Source: a virus. Taken from it: 20,680 bases of DNA. Below are positions 20,380 through 20,680 of this stretch, in pieces; the stretch's first letter is position 1; each line of letters opens with the position of its first letter. The notes under the pieces were generated by a model. The model did not search any database. It was not told where the DNA came from and saw only the letters and a list, made by a program, of their open reading frames with translations. The translations under genes and the position numbers were made by a program. Location: the IMG/VR virus record IMGVR_UViG_3300046642_000878, positions 1 to 20,680 of that record; one strand, written 5' to 3'.

Positions 20380-20680
20380 CAGAATCCTCCCCCCTGACTC
20401 GGGCTAGACGGTGACGCGGGAGACGTCACGCCAGGGGTCGGGTTATCCGTGCTCGGTGACGCATCACCTCCCGTGGCAGATGGCGGGACGTATCCCGAGA
20501 TACCGGGAATGTTGGCGGAACCGGACGATGGCACGCGGTTCGGCGTCAGGCTGGGTGAGGGTGTGCCCTGCGGCCGGGCAGTCGGCTGGTAGCTAGGTTG
20601 CACAGTGACAGGCGGCTCAGTGACGTAGTGCGTCCGGGCAGGCAGCACCGGGGGCCGGATGGTGGTGTGGATGACCTGGG
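20379..20680 (-). CDS. C-terminal part of a Pro/Ser/Thr-rich protein (5' end beyond window)
   Basis: The frame is open from the window edge to TGA at 20379. A GTG at 20648 exists, but the reading continues upstream in frame (QVIHTTIRPPVLPARTH), so the gene probably begins outside. The visible 99 residues are low complexity: PPVTVQPSYQPTARPQ, later SGSANIPGISGYVPPSATGG and a final SPSSPSQGGGF. This looks like a disordered tail or linker, as in membrane-anchored or exported proteins. No domain is visible, so the function is open. Confidence 0.55.
   Translation of the reverse strand, partial: QVIHTTIRPPVLPARTHYVTEPPVTVQPSYQPTARPQGTPSPSLTPNRVPSSGSANIPGISGYVPPSATGGDASPSTDNPTPGVTSPASPSSPSQGGGF

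Noticed and set aside
1-20680. tRNA genes, CRISPR array, insertion sequence ends or integrase attachment site
   Set aside because: No cloverleaf, regularly spaced repeats, transposase, integrase or paired att-like repeats were recognised by eye.

Overview
The window looks like part of an actinobacterial tailed-phage genome, or a prophage in a high-GC actinobacterium. Base composition is strongly GC-rich with GC-heavy third codon positions. Gene starts are often GTG. Most neighbouring genes overlap by 1-17 nt in ATGA, GTGA or TGATG style. Recognisable products are a large terminase, a DUF935/Mu gp29-like portal, a MuF head protein, a GH25 endolysin and an N4 gp49/Sf6 gp66 family protein. No integrase, repressor, tRNA or CRISPR array is visible, so lytic and integrated states cannot be separated here. 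All genes but one read on the minus strand, so transcription runs from the right end (about 20.7 kb) to the left end.

Right part (about 20.7 to 13.0 kb, minus): a compact train of small overlapping genes. First come unknown proteins and Cys/His-rich zinc-knuckle-like proteins (20.7-18.65 kb). A lysis block follows (18.68-16.2 kb): a TM plus coiled-coil protein, a GH25 + PASTA-like + peptidoglycan-binding endolysin, a one-TM protein, and a two-TM holin candidate. Two cytoplasmic-looking genes, one of the gp49/gp66 family, sit between the last two. A lone plus-strand gene (15.9-16.2 kb), probably leaderless, lies next. Seven more small overlapping minus genes run from 15.84 to 13.0 kb and end at a strong hairpin (12907-12940).

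Middle (12.9-10.34 kb, minus): a separate transcription unit for three exported proteins. A good sigma70-type promoter (CTGACA-17-TATCGT) precedes a LysM + Rpf-like transglycosylase with a calcium-loop-like insert. This gene overlaps an exported NlpC/P60 peptidase. After a 228-nt regulatory gap with a symmetric array of four 8-bp sites comes a secreted Pro/Thr-rich protein of unknown function. A perfect 14-bp hairpin closes the unit next to the terminase genes.

Left part (10.3 kb to 1, minus): packaging and head genes in the order small terminase candidate (two zinc-knuckle-like repeats), a 42-aa Cys-rich mini-ORF, large terminase, portal, MuF protein, then three large low-complexity, multi-motif proteins. 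These three share short motifs (RDxxGRW, ELAFRFRHGWI, NPAQPR). The last runs off the window and carries a ParB/sulfiredoxin-like DGHHR domain and a second domain with SPQTGW and DRHA motifs. A canonical -1 slippery heptamer just before the stop codon of the first large protein could fuse it to the second, whose only listed start codon is poor. The most unusual elements are the exported-protein unit, the operator-like array, the possible frameshift fusion and the ParB-like multi-domain protein.
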